A stretch of DNA of 64,000 nucleotides, taken from the NCBI GenBank assembly GCA_002343505.1, contig DDQZ01000070.1, positions 62,001 through 126,000 on the forward strand, given 5' to 3'. The position numbers and the translations under genes are program-made. The notes below the pieces were generated by a model that was not told where the DNA came from, made no database searches, and was given only the letters and a program-made list of their open reading frames with translations. The stretch comes from Verrucomicrobiaceae bacterium UBA2429. Lineage in GTDB: Bacteria; Verrucomicrobiota; Verrucomicrobiia; Verrucomicrobiales; Verrucomicrobiaceae. The stretch's first letter is position 1, and each line of letters starts with the position of its first letter. This document shows, in pieces, positions 33,884 through 43,651 of this stretch.

Positions 33884-33948
33884 GAGAGCGCCATCATGGG
33901 CGGAAAACACTGGAAGGACAACCACGAGTCCGGGGTGCCCGCCATCCC

Positions 33949-34917
33949 TCACACAAGCCGCAGCGTGTGGTGGAACAACTCCCCGCAGAATGCCTCACGA
34001 GCGGTCTCTGACTGGAGAAGCTCGATCATGGAAAATGTTTTCTCAACGAGCCGGTCATCGCGGATGCGGCGTTTCAGTTCCGGGGTCAGTACACCACCGA
34101 TGTAAAAATTGCGGCAGCGCCGGCTGTGATTGACCGCATGCTCGAAGGACTTCTTTGCCGCACCATAACGCTCCAGCGCGCCCGCCGGATCAATGCCACC
34201 CTTGATCTCCACCGTGGCAAGCCAGACTCCAGCTTTCTCAAAGGTGATGTCCGGCTCTGACGCAAACCGCATCAGTATCCCCCTATCGAGTGCGATCTCG
34301 TCCGGCAGGTCGCTTTCGATGGACTCCACGGTAATGCCGGCATCAGCCACAAGTCCCTTATCGATGAGCCACAGCACCACCATTCGGCGCACGCGATCCT
34401 CGCCAATCTCACCCACTTTGTTGCGCATGGACCCGTCCAGGCTGATGCCCATGGTGGCGATGATGTTGCGGTGCCCGTTCTCCAGTGTCCAGGCGGTGGA
34501 GTTGACAATGATGGAGCAGATGAAAATGTTATATCCACGCGCCAACCTAAGTGCCTTGTCCTCCGGGATGGACGCGCCCCCCTGCTCCAACCTCTCGACA
34601 TTTCCGCAGTAATCTTTGGCCGCCTTGATGGACAGGCCAGCCATGCCGCGGTAGTACAAGCTCGTCCGCGGATGCTCCATCAAAATTGCCGGGTGGCAGA
34701 ATACCAGTTTCGCTGGCACTCCCAGACGCTCCACATGCTCCCATGCCCGGCGCTCGATCATCAGGCCGTGCAGGGGTTCATAGCCGGGGTCCGCGTTAAA
34801 TGATTCGATGCACTGGCGCGCAGCGACATCCCTGCGTTTGCGCAACTCCGAACTGATCAGCAGAGACTTGGCGCGGCGCAGTTCCTCAACGTAGTCGGGT
34901 TCGTCTTTGTCGCTCAT
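33949..34917 (-). CDS. XcyI-family type II restriction endonuclease
   Basis: A 322-residue protein starting 4 bases after the methyltransferase stop. The N-terminal block (DYVEELRRAKSLLISSELRKR, SFNADPGYEPLHGL, MAGLSIKAAKDY) matches my recollection of the RE_XcyI family, whose founding member cuts CCCGGG. A PD-(D/E)xK-type active site is visible: D223 in EPDITFE and E237-I-K239 in LATVEIKGG. The recognition sequence is inferred from family; CCCGGG does occur in the window (for example near 13597 and 45160), so host protection would be required. Confidence 0.83.
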   Translation of the reverse strand: MSDKDEPDYVEELRRAKSLLISSELRKRRDVAARQCIESFNADPGYEPLHGLMIERRAWEHVERLGVPAKLVFCHPAILMEHPRTSLYYRGMAGLSIKAAKDYCGNVERLEQGGASIPEDKALRLARGYNIFICSIIVNSTAWTLENGHRNIIATMGISLDGSMRNKVGEIGEDRVRRMVVLWLIDKGLVADAGITVESIESDLPDEIALDRGILMRFASEPDITFEKAGVWLATVEIKGGIDPAGALERYGAAKKSFEHAVNHSRRCRNFYIGGVLTPELKRRIRDDRLVEKTFSMIELLQSETAREAFCGELFHHTLRLV

Positions 34918-34921
34918 GGCA

Positions 34922-36451
34922 TCAGGGTTTCGACCAGCAGTACACACACTTCCGCAACTCCACACGACCCCAGCGGCCCATCTGCTGGCTGCTGTTTCCC
35001 TTTCCCCTCGGCAGCACCCAGACACGGTCCACACGCAGCCCCGCGCTCTCAGCAAAATCGCTGAGTATCAAGTCAGCCGGAACCTCCTCGCCATGATAGC
35101 GGACATTGTCGTTGACGATGAAGACACGCCCGCCCGGTTTGAGCACACGGGCAATTTCGAAGACGACCAGAGCCATTTCGAAAAAGTAATTCTCCACCAT
35201 GTTGACCACATGGCCGTTGCTCAGCTCCCCAGCCTCGCGCGCGCGATTGAGGTGGCAGAGTACCTCGTGTAGGCCCCGCTGGCCGTCATACGCCGCGCAG
35301 ACCCGGTCGAAGCGCCGCTCCGCCTTAAGAGAGCGGTAGTGCGCAGCGAGCGCGGCACGCTTGCTCTTATTCTCCACCGTGGCGGAGAGCAGGGTCTGGC
35401 GCAGCTCCCGAATGCGCGTCTCATCGCAGCCGCAAAAGGCCAGCTCAAGCGCGTAGGTGCGCGTGTAGTCATAGCGGTTGCAGTATGGCGGGGAGGTCAG
35501 CACGCAGTCAAAAGACGCATCTTCAAGCCGCGCCATCTCCAGAAGGCAGGAGCCTTCCATCACCCTGGCCTGCCGCGCAAAATGGCCGCCGTTGCGCCGC
35601 GTCAAGTCCTGCGAAAACTCGCGCAGCCGTTGCAGCACAGCGTCCCGGAACTTCGGGATGAAACCTTTGTCAAACTTCTGAGCCAGCGGTCTGCCGCTGC
35701 GTTGATCCCAGCGCAGGTACTGGCCGTCTTTGCGGGTGAAGCTCACATCCTCCAGCACGGACATCGCGGCGAACCAGAACAGAAATCGCACCGCCTCGTC
35801 ATGAATGCCCGGAAGACGGTCCATGTACCCCGCCAGGGCGGCTTCCGTCTCCGGGCTGAACGCCCGCTCGGTGATGCGCAGGTGCGGAAAATGGAACTTA
35901 CCGTTTTCCCACTCCGAGCGCCGGAGCAAATCCAGTTCACGCTCAAACTCCCTGGCACTGACCTCGTCAGCGAGCAACCGCGCTCGCAGCGCGGCGGCCC
36001 CCACGGGCATCAGTTCGATGCCCGTCGCCTGCCAGCCCCGCGCACATGCGCGGGTGAGCGCGGTGCCAGTGCCCGCGAAGGGATCCAGAACATGCCTGGG
36101 CTGGATGGTAGCCGCAAGCTGGTCATAGAGGTACTCCACCAAGTCCGGCGAGAAAGCCTCCTTGTATTTGAGCCAGCGGTAGAAAGGCGCGCTTTTGCTG
36201 GCCTGAAATGACACCAACTGGCGAGTCAGCAGTGGATTGACCTCCAAACGCGCGGCGAAACGGCGATGAAGCCTGCCGCGCTCATCCATGGCTGCACGGG
36301 TGTCAACTGGAGCAGCCGCAGGCTTGCTCGAGACAGCATCTGTCATGAGCGAAATCATGGTGGCAGTAGGCAGAAACATAGACGATTCAACGCCTTCATT
36401 GAGCGTGAGCGCGCCGGACTCCGCATCCTCCGAAGCTCCGTCGGCCAGCAT
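34922..36451 (-). CDS. Type II DNA methyltransferase, probable N4-cytosine, partner of the XcyI-like enzyme
   Basis: A 509-residue protein. ATG at 36451 is chosen because AAGGAG lies 6 bases upstream, the best Shine-Dalgarno in this region. The AdoMet-binding motif is VLDPFAGTGTALTRA (about 115-130), and the catalytic motif is CVLTSPPYCNRYD (about 317-330). SPPY is typical of N4-cytosine enzymes, and family members of the XcyI/SmaI group modify CCCGGG. GRVFIVNDNVRYHGEEVP is a later conserved block. It is the first gene of the run methyltransferase, endonuclease, GAF protein, subtilase. Confidence 0.88.
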   Translation of the reverse strand: MLADGASEDAESGALTLNEGVESSMFLPTATMISLMTDAVSSKPAAAPVDTRAAMDERGRLHRRFAARLEVNPLLTRQLVSFQASKSAPFYRWLKYKEAFSPDLVEYLYDQLAATIQPRHVLDPFAGTGTALTRACARGWQATGIELMPVGAAALRARLLADEVSAREFERELDLLRRSEWENGKFHFPHLRITERAFSPETEAALAGYMDRLPGIHDEAVRFLFWFAAMSVLEDVSFTRKDGQYLRWDQRSGRPLAQKFDKGFIPKFRDAVLQRLREFSQDLTRRNGGHFARQARVMEGSCLLEMARLEDASFDCVLTSPPYCNRYDYTRTYALELAFCGCDETRIRELRQTLLSATVENKSKRAALAAHYRSLKAERRFDRVCAAYDGQRGLHEVLCHLNRAREAGELSNGHVVNMVENYFFEMALVVFEIARVLKPGGRVFIVNDNVRYHGEEVPADLILSDFAESAGLRVDRVWVLPRGKGNSSQQMGRWGRVELRKCVYCWSKP

Positions 36452-36595
36452 CAGCGACTCCTTTTTTTTACTCGGGCGCGGCGCTTGGGAAATTCGGGCC
36501 GCGCCCGCTTTTGTAACTCTCATGACAGGACACAACCCATGAAAACAAGAGTGTCAATTTTCCTGATGACGGGAAATTCTCCGGCTTTGAATGCC

Positions 36596-39500
36596 TCATC
36601 GTGCAATCAACCGCGCCAATCCCGAAAGGATGTCCGTCTCATTCGCCTTCTGGCCGGGAGCAGGTTCTTTGGCGAGGAGGAAGCAACCATGACCGGCGGA
36701 GGCGCCGGGGCGGTTCACGATCATGCCGGTATAGCTGACCGTGCGCGGCGCGGCGCCGATGGCGGAGGGCACGGTGAGTTTGCCGCTGAACAGGCCGGTC
36801 TTGCTGACGAGCTTGATGCTGACTTTGCCTTCATTCTCCGCAGTGCCTGCCTTGGGCACGCTGGCGTTGTTCACGATTCCAGTAGCACTTGGGTTGGCGA
36901 GGGTCACGAGCACATCGGGGGCTTCGCCCTCGCTGTGAGTGAGGCTGGCGGCTGAGAAAAGCAGCGCGGCATTGTTCTGCCCGGCATCCAACCCCATGAG
37001 CAGGCCGCCAGGCGCTGGTGGCGCATAGATGCCGCCATTGACCTCGACCCGATCAGGGCCGAAACCGGCTTTGTAATTGCGGTCCTTGCTGTTAGGCAAA
37101 GGCTCGTCTTTGAACCAGTCCGGCTCCAAATCTTGCAAGGCGCCGATGAGGCCGCCACTGATCTCCAGCGCTCCGGCCAGCGAGCCGCGGTTTTTGTAAA
37201 GCCCCGCGTAGAGCAGCACCTCGCCCTGCTGGCCGACGAAAGTGGAGCAGGTGTAGGCGCTGCCATCGGCAAGCTTGCCGGCGACTTTGACGACACCGTT
37301 GTCAGGCACGCTGAAGCTGCCGTAGCCGTCACCCTGCGGGATGGCTTCGATGCCGGTGTTGGCCGCTGCCGGTTCGATGGCAAAGGTGTAGGCGGCTTTG
37401 AAAGCGGTGGCTTTGTTGTCATTGTTCCAGCCATTGCGCCAGGCGCTGACCTGGGTGCTGATGCCAGGGCTGTCTTTTTCATGAAGCGTGCCGGCGAGCG
37501 AGTTGCTGTCAGGATCCAAATCGACATCGAGCACGAGTGTGGACAGCTTGCCGCGCTTGATGTCGGTGACGAGCTTCGGTTTTTTCACGATCTCAGTGAA
37601 AGTGTCGAGCCTGCCGGTGAAGGCGTGGCTGACGGTGCCGGTGAGGATTTTTCCGCTCACCACGCCGGTCTTGGCGACGGTCAGTTCGACGCGGTTGCCG
37701 AGGCCGTTGTTGAGGTTGCTCAAGCGCCCGGCCAGGCCGTGAAACACACCGATGTGGCGCCCGTCGAGGTCGGTGACTTGCAGGCTGAAGTCGAGCTTCT
37801 GCGGCGCGGCTCCGGCGGCGTTGGCGGCGGTGATGCTGAAGTCGAATTCGCCGGGCGTGGCGGGCTTGCCAGAGAGGGTGCCAGTCAGTTGATTGAAGAC
37901 GAGGCCGGGAGGCAGCTTGCCCTTGATGGTGTACTTCACGGGCGGATTCACCGTGGGAATGGTCATGGAGAAGTCAGCGCTCACAGCCAGGGGGGCGACC
38001 GCTGCGGGAAAGTCAATCGTCGGCGGCAGGGCGGCGGCCTGCGTGAGGGTATGCACGGCTCCCGCGATGGTGATCTTGGCTGTGCGGGATTTTTTGGAGT
38101 TGTTCGGCTGCACGGTGACGGTGACGGACCCGTTGCCAGTGCCGGATTTCGGATTCACCACGGCGAAGGACGCGGAGGATTTGGCAGTCCATGCGCCGGG
38201 GGTGGTGACAACGATGGTGTAGCCTTGACCGGCGGCCGTGATGCTGTTTTCCACCAGATCAAGCACCTGCGCCGCGCCGGCGTCAGCAGGTGTGATCTTG
38301 AAGCTGCGGATCATGGCCATGTGCCCGGAGAACTGGCCGGCGAAGCCGTAGATGCGGAACTCGACCGGGCCGCCGCGGTTTTCAAAAGCGGCGGTGTCCG
38401 GCAGGCGGAAGGCGAACTCCTGCTCGTTGGTGTCGCCATCCAGCCGTGTCGTGGTAAAGACCGCCTGCGCGGCGCTGAACCCGCCCACGCTGGTGAGCAC
38501 CGCATGAAGACGCGGCGCGTGAAAGCTGAGCCTGCGGATGGTGAAACGCACCTCCGCATTGCGCAGGTTCAGCGGCGAGCCTCCCTGGACAGATACCGCC
38601 CAAAATTGTCCGGCCGTGATGGCCTGCGCGAGCGTGGACTCGTTGTTCGGCATCACTTGCGAGTAGGCCAGGCCGTCGTCTCCGGCCTCGGGCGTGATAC
38701 CCGCGCCCGCTGTCCAGCCGCTGTAGGTGACGCCGTCTTTCAGCACATAGGTCGGAGTCCAGGGCAGGTTCAGCGCGGGGTCGCTGCCTTCGAAATTGCT
38801 TTCCGCCAGCACGCCGGGGCCGCCGACGGTGCGGAAGAAAAAGGTGCGCCAGGCAGGGTCGCCATCGGCATCCCGCACGCGCAGATAAAGGAAGCTCTCC
38901 CCTGTGCTCACGGGTGTGCCGGAGAGCGCGGCCTCGCCTCCATTGAGCGTGATATTCAGGCCCTGCGGCAGCACCGCGCCGATGATCTTCAGAGCGCGCG
39001 CTCCGTCGCCGCCAGTGGTGCTGATCGTGGTGGTGTAAGGCGTGCCATGGATGGCGGTGGGCAGCTTTGCGGCGGTGGCAAAGGCAGGCGCACTGCCGAG
39101 CACATCGTCTATGTGGCGCAACCCGGCCAGCTCCGTTTCCCAATCGAGCAGGAACTGCCACTTCGGCGAGTCCTGCGCGCTTTGGCGGATGCTCTCCAGG
39201 TGTCCCCATTGGCCGAACTTCCCCCAGCCGCCTGACTCGACGAAGACGCCGTGGTTGCGCAGGCCTTTTTCGAGCGCCTGGTTGAGATGAATCTCATACA
39301 CGCCCGCCATTTCCGGCTGGCGGTTCACCAGTTCCATGAAGGCCGTGATGCCATCGTCGCGCTCATCAGGGCCGTCCAGTTCATCCGTGAAAAGCGAGGG
39401 ACCGCCCTCATAGGAGACAATGGGTTTCGGTGCGGCAAAAAGTGTCTGCGCCAGCGCACGCAAGCCGTCGCCAAAGCCGCCGCCGATGCCCGTTGCGTCA

Positions 39501-41047
39501 GGGCCGGAGCCGGTCTGCGTGGAGCCGGAGAGCATGCGCCGCCGCCACTCCTGAAACAGCTCGTCCATGTGGCGGTTGATGGCGTCACTCACCCAGTAAC
39601 CGCTCTCCGGCGTCACGCTCACAGGTCGCTGGCCGCCGTCAAAGTTGAAATTCCCCGTCGTGAGAAACCAGGGGTCGGTGGTGGCTCGCTGCTCCAGGGC
39701 GCGCTGGAAGGCGAAACCCTGGATGTCATTGCCGAAGTAGGTGGTGGGCGAGATGCAGTCCGGCTCCTGCGGCGGGGTGAGCGTGGCGCCGTGGTTCTTG
39801 ATCTCGGTGAGGAATTCCTCGATGTAGCTTTGGCTGCCGGTGAAGACGGCGGCGGTTTTGATCAGGCGGTCATTGCCCTCAAAGACCTGCTCGAAGACGC
39901 GCCACACGCGGCAAAACTGCCGCGCGTTGAACTGCGGCCGCGTGATGCCCTGCTGCGCGGCCTTGGCCTCGGCCCAGTTGCCTTGCGGAAAACTGAAGCC
40001 GTTGCTCCATATCTCATTCGAGTACTCCACATAGACGCGCAGGTTCGGGTTCAGCGGCGCGAAGGCGGGATCGGCCACTGGCGCGGTGTGCGGGTTCACA
40101 CCGTCGCTGCCAAAGCGGATCATCTGCGCCAGCTTGGTGATGAAATCATCGTCCGCCAAGTGCGGGATGCAGATCCACAGGTCCTTGTTCGCCGCATTGC
40201 AGAGCGCGATGATGTGCTCGTAGGCCACTCCAGTTTCACGGTCGCCGATGCTGAGAGCGAACTCGTCCGTCGGATCGCGGTCATTGAGGATGCCGCATTG
40301 AAAGACGTGGTCCGGCAGGCGGCGGTCGCTCCAGCTTTTCTGCGGGTTCGCATTGGTCACGCCCCAGTCCATCATGCGCAGGAAGGCCCAGTCCACCTCG
40401 GCCAGGCGTTGCAAAAAGACAGGATGAAAAAGCCCGTCCTCCAGCGTGGCGTTCTGCGGATCGGCGGGATCGGGCAGCCACACTTTGAGGTCGGTGACGG
40501 GGTTCGCCGCATTGATGGACTCGACCTGCATGAAGGAGTTGTCACTCGCATTGCTCTTCAGATAGACACGGCGGCCGTTCACCAGGCTTCCGGTCTCCGG
40601 ACCATTCGACTCACCAGGCAGAAAGACGCCGTCATTGAGCCGGATGTCGGCATCGCCGGTCCATTCGACGACGATCTTGCCATTCGCCAGCACGCTGTCG
40701 CGCACCGGCCAGGAGGGGTGGCGCAGATCGCCATAGTCAGTGTGCAGGCCGAAGAGCAGCAGGCGCAGCTTCTTGCCGGGGTTGAGGAATTTCGGATAGC
40801 CCTTTTCATTGAACTGCGCCGAATTGAAGTGCGGCACGCGGTCGCCAAAGTTCGTGTCGAACTCCAGCCACTCGCCGCCCTGGGCCACCGCGTTGGCAAA
40901 GTAGGGGGTGGTGAAGTAGTTCACGCCGCCGACATTCACGCCGAGCGGCTTGAGTGTGGCGGCATCGAATGCCGTGGCGGGCAGGGCGGGGGCAAGCAGG
41001 AGAGAGAGCGCGGCGGAGTTTTGCAGGAGGCGGAGGAGCGTTTTCAT
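36596..41047 (-). CDS. Large secreted protein with glycosidase-like N-terminal region and Ig/BACON-like modules
   Basis: A 1483-residue exported protein; ATG at 41047 gives a signal peptide ending at PATA. Residues ~30-640 look like a TIM-barrel hydrolase region, with RVYVEYSNEIWSNGF, KPIVSYEGGPSLFTDE and a late GVYEIHLNQALE; the acidic residues in YSNEIW and SYEGG are candidate catalytic glutamates, but no GH family is certain. A putative Ig module follows (LSGTPVSTGESFLYLRVRDADG), then a concanavalin-like region, a BACON-like module (about 960-1030) and a second putative Ig (GKLPPGLVFNQLTGTLSGKPA). The C-terminal third has beta repeats seen in Verrucomicrobia surface proteins (GLAGRLSNLNNGLGNRVELT). 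Confidence 0.75.
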   Translation of the reverse strand: MKTLLRLLQNSAALSLLLAPALPATAFDAATLKPLGVNVGGVNYFTTPYFANAVAQGGEWLEFDTNFGDRVPHFNSAQFNEKGYPKFLNPGKKLRLLLFGLHTDYGDLRHPSWPVRDSVLANGKIVVEWTGDADIRLNDGVFLPGESNGPETGSLVNGRRVYLKSNASDNSFMQVESINAANPVTDLKVWLPDPADPQNATLEDGLFHPVFLQRLAEVDWAFLRMMDWGVTNANPQKSWSDRRLPDHVFQCGILNDRDPTDEFALSIGDRETGVAYEHIIALCNAANKDLWICIPHLADDDFITKLAQMIRFGSDGVNPHTAPVADPAFAPLNPNLRVYVEYSNEIWSNGFSFPQGNWAEAKAAQQGITRPQFNARQFCRVWRVFEQVFEGNDRLIKTAAVFTGSQSYIEEFLTEIKNHGATLTPPQEPDCISPTTYFGNDIQGFAFQRALEQRATTDPWFLTTGNFNFDGGQRPVSVTPESGYWVSDAINRHMDELFQEWRRRMLSGSTQTGSGPDATGIGGGFGDGLRALAQTLFAAPKPIVSYEGGPSLFTDELDGPDERDDGITAFMELVNRQPEMAGVYEIHLNQALEKGLRNHGVFVESGGWGKFGQWGHLESIRQSAQDSPKWQFLLDWETELAGLRHIDDVLGSAPAFATAAKLPTAIHGTPYTTTISTTGGDGARALKIIGAVLPQGLNITLNGGEAALSGTPVSTGESFLYLRVRDADGDPAWRTFFFRTVGGPGVLAESNFEGSDPALNLPWTPTYVLKDGVTYSGWTAGAGITPEAGDDGLAYSQVMPNNESTLAQAITAGQFWAVSVQGGSPLNLRNAEVRFTIRRLSFHAPRLHAVLTSVGGFSAAQAVFTTTRLDGDTNEQEFAFRLPDTAAFENRGGPVEFRIYGFAGQFSGHMAMIRSFKITPADAGAAQVLDLVENSITAAGQGYTIVVTTPGAWTAKSSASFAVVNPKSGTGNGSVTVTVQPNNSKKSRTAKITIAGAVHTLTQAAALPPTIDFPAAVAPLAVSADFSMTIPTVNPPVKYTIKGKLPPGLVFNQLTGTLSGKPATPGEFDFSITAANAAGAAPQKLDFSLQVTDLDGRHIGVFHGLAGRLSNLNNGLGNRVELTVAKTGVVSGKILTGTVSHAFTGRLDTFTEIVKKPKLVTDIKRGKLSTLVLDVDLDPDSNSLAGTLHEKDSPGISTQVSAWRNGWNNDNKATAFKAAYTFAIEPAAANTGIEAIPQGDGYGSFSVPDNGVVKVAGKLADGSAYTCSTFVGQQGEVLLYAGLYKNRGSLAGALEISGGLIGALQDLEPDWFKDEPLPNSKDRNYKAGFGPDRVEVNGGIYAPPAPGGLLMGLDAGQNNAALLFSAASLTHSEGEAPDVLVTLANPSATGIVNNASVPKAGTAENEGKVSIKLVSKTGLFSGKLTVPSAIGAAPRTVSYTGMIVNRPGASAGHGCFLLAKEPAPGQKANETDILSGLARLIAR

Positions 41048-41221
41048 GGGATGCGTGAATGTGACGGCCATGCGGCCTTCACCGGGTGGATGCGCGGGGC
41101 ATGGGGTACTTGCGCAACTAACGCGCAAAGTTTCAAAAAAAGCCGGCGCAGTCGCGCGGACCGCCCTTTCATGGCAAAACCTGACCGGGAGATTCCGAAA
41201 GCTGGAGTCGTTTCATCCAGG

Positions 41222-42847
41222 ATGCCCTTGAAACTCCTGCCCGCCCTCCTTTGCCTCGCGCTGCCTGTCTGCGCGGATGATTCCGCCCGCCTCGCCAAAC
41301 TGCTCGCCAAAGGTGGCGTGGTGACGATCCCCCAAGGCGACTATCAACTCAATGGCGCGCAGCCGATCCCGCTGGTGTCGAACTCGACCGTGCTGGCGCA
41401 TGGCGCGCGCTTTATCCTGCCCGAAACACTGCCGGATCAGGCGCGGCTCATCATTTTTGCGGGACAGGACATCGGGCATTTCACTTGGCAGGGCGGCGTG
41501 TTCATCGGTCATGTCTTTGATCCCGCGCGGCGTGAAAACGGCTGGCCGCCAAACGCGAACACGAAGGCCATCGAGATCACCACCACCCGCGATGGCGGCA
41601 CGCACGACATCCTTTTTCGCGATGTGAAATCCCACGGCATGGCAGGCGCCGTCATCGGCGTGCATGGACTGGTGAAGAAGGGCAGCGAGAGCGAGGTGCT
41701 CGCCTGGGCCGAGCGCGTGGCTGTGGAAAGCTGCGCGCTTTTGCGCAGCGGCAAATTCATGTGGGACTACGGCTACCTTTGGCAGATCATGACCTGGCCG
41801 GAGGAATATGAGAGCTGGGAGGTGGAGCGCGCGCGGCAATACTTCCGCACCGATCTCATTCGCGATGTGGAGTTCGCCTCGGGTGGGGATCGCGTGCTCT
41901 TTGACAACACCAACCGCCCTCTCGCCGTCAGCCAGACCGACTCGCCGCAGGAGGCCATCACCTTCATGGGTGCGGACCTGCCGCCGAGCATCGAGCGCGG
42001 GCGGCAATACTTCGTCACCGAGTCCACGCCGGAGTTCATCAAGATCGCCAACCAGCCGGGCGGTCAAGCGGTGAGGTTCGGTGGCGACGGCAAAGGCAGC
42101 CTTGTTTTTTTCATCCACGCCGCCTATCTCAGCGCCTACGCGCCCACTGGCAGCGGCCCCGGAAAGGGCGCCTTCGACATCACCGGCGCGCGCGATGTGC
42201 GCGTGACCGGCTGCCAGCTCAGCGCCCCGGGTGACACGATGCACATCCAGGCCTGCCAAAACATTGTCTTCTCCGGCAACCACATCCTCGGCAGCCGCAT
42301 GGGCGCGTTTTTCCTGGCCGAGTTTTGCCAGAATGCCGCCATCACCGGCAATCTCGTGGACGGCACCAACGGCTCGCGCGTGATGAGCGTGGAGAAAAGC
42401 TGCACGGATGTCACCATCACCGGCAACACCTTCCGCAACGGCGGACGCGGCTCGTGGATCAACCAGCCGGTGAACTTCATCATGACCGGCAATGTCTTCA
42501 TCAACAACACCACCAAAAACGAGACCGGCATGCGCCGCGGCCGCATCGCCTACCAGACGGGGCAGCCGGTGCGGTTCCCCGAGCTTTACTTTACCCTCTA
42601 CGAGCCTGATGCCGCTTACGGCCCGGTCATCGTGCGCGACAACATCTTCCGCCTCGGAGACTCTGCGCCCGAGGAGGCCGTGACCTTCGCGCCGAACGGG
42701 AAGGACGTGCAGTTCACAGGCAACATCTTCCAAAACAAGCCCGCCATCATCGTCGTGGACCCCTCGTGCTCCGGCATGCGTGTCGAGGACAACCCTGGCG
42801 CCACCACCGTCAGCAGGCCCGTGGATTTCAACCATGGCCGGAGGTGA
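41222..42847 (+). CDS. Secreted right-handed beta-helix (pectate-lyase-like) protein
   Basis: A 541-residue exported protein; ATG at 41222 gives the signal peptide MPLKLLPALLCLALPVCADD, while an upstream ATG at 41171 would bury it. It has an N-terminal cap typical of pectin-lyase-fold proteins (KGGVVTIPQGDYQLNGAQPI) and several coils of about 22 residues: CQNIVFSGNHILGSRMGAF, CQNAAITGNLVDGTNGS, CTDVTITGNTFRNGGRGS, NFIMTGNVFINNTTKNE and VQFTGNIFQNKPAI. The substrate is probably a plant or algal polysaccharide, but catalytic residues cannot be picked by eye. It is divergent from the large secreted glycosidase-like gene. Confidence 0.85.
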   Translation: MPLKLLPALLCLALPVCADDSARLAKLLAKGGVVTIPQGDYQLNGAQPIPLVSNSTVLAHGARFILPETLPDQARLIIFAGQDIGHFTWQGGVFIGHVFDPARRENGWPPNANTKAIEITTTRDGGTHDILFRDVKSHGMAGAVIGVHGLVKKGSESEVLAWAERVAVESCALLRSGKFMWDYGYLWQIMTWPEEYESWEVERARQYFRTDLIRDVEFASGGDRVLFDNTNRPLAVSQTDSPQEAITFMGADLPPSIERGRQYFVTESTPEFIKIANQPGGQAVRFGGDGKGSLVFFIHAAYLSAYAPTGSGPGKGAFDITGARDVRVTGCQLSAPGDTMHIQACQNIVFSGNHILGSRMGAFFLAEFCQNAAITGNLVDGTNGSRVMSVEKSCTDVTITGNTFRNGGRGSWINQPVNFIMTGNVFINNTTKNETGMRRGRIAYQTGQPVRFPELYFTLYEPDAAYGPVIVRDNIFRLGDSAPEEAVTFAPNGKDVQFTGNIFQNKPAIIVVDPSCSGMRVEDNPGATTVSRPVDFNHGRR

Positions 42848-42878
42848 CTCCGGACTTCCCGTGCGGCATTCTCAGCCT

Positions 42879-43577
42879 TCAGGTTCCGCGCTTGTTGCCA
42901 AACAGCTCGATGTGCAGGCGCGGACAGAAGCGCCATCCATGATCCTTGCAGGCATTCACAAGCAGGTCGTAGCGTCCCCTCATCGCCTCTATGTCTGTGC
43001 CCTCCGGCATGAGAAGGATTTTCTCCGGCGGCACTGGCGCGCCAATGGCGGAGATCACGCCCTGCATCTCGCGCAAGTCTGCCTCATTGGAGATGACGAA
43101 CTTCAACTGATAATCATCCGCGCTTTCCATCCACTGGCGCGCCACCTCCGGACGCAGGCGCCTGTGTTCGTGCCTCTCCACCCACGCGGTCCCCGTGCTG
43201 GCGGGATCAGGGCGCGAGTTCGCCAGCTTGGGACTGATCGAAGCCAGATTCACGCGCGCGCCCTCCGGCGGCACCGTGCCTGCTGTCTCCAGCGTCACAT
43301 GCCTGCCCGCCTCGCGCAGCCGGGCCAGCAGCACGCGGATGTCACGCGCCACCATCGGCTCCCCGCCAGTAACGACCACAAAGCGCGCGGGATGCTGTGC
43401 CACCCTGTCGAGAATTTCATCAACACTCATCTCCCCACCTTCCGGCGACCAGGAGGCATACGGCGTGTCGCACCAGGCGCAGCGCAGATTGCATCCGGAT
43501 GCGCGCACAAAGACGGACGGCACGCCGGTGAGGGCGCCCTCTCCTTGAATGGAATAAAAGATTTCGGAAATCCGCAT
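42879..43577 (-). CDS. queE: 7-carboxy-7-deazaguanine synthase
   Basis: A 232-residue radical SAM enzyme that makes 7-carboxy-7-deazaguanine in the queuosine/7-deazaguanine pathway. The N-terminal FYSIQGEGALTGVPSVFVR is diagnostic, followed by the [4Fe-4S] cluster motif CNLRCAWC (C29, C33, C36) and VVTGGEP. LETAGTVPP and ISPKLANS fit the family. No other queuosine genes and no preQ1 riboswitch-like structure lie next to it. Confidence 0.94.
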   Translation of the reverse strand: MRISEIFYSIQGEGALTGVPSVFVRASGCNLRCAWCDTPYASWSPEGGEMSVDEILDRVAQHPARFVVVTGGEPMVARDIRVLLARLREAGRHVTLETAGTVPPEGARVNLASISPKLANSRPDPASTGTAWVERHEHRRLRPEVARQWMESADDYQLKFVISNEADLREMQGVISAIGAPVPPEKILLMPEGTDIEAMRGRYDLLVNACKDHGWRFCPRLHIELFGNKRGT

Positions 43578-43651
43578 CCGCCAGCATAGCCGCCGCAGTC
43601 TTCGTCACAATGCCCGCCTTGCCGCGCGCCTGCCGCGCATTACACTCGCCC

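Noticed and set aside
39251..41221. N-terminal extension of the beta-helix gene upstream of 41222
   Set aside because: This part is antisense to the secreted glycosidase-like gene, and a normal signal peptide begins at 41222.
43578..43651. preQ1 or other riboswitch before queE
   Set aside because: The short divergent region shows no pseudoknot-type layout or conserved core.
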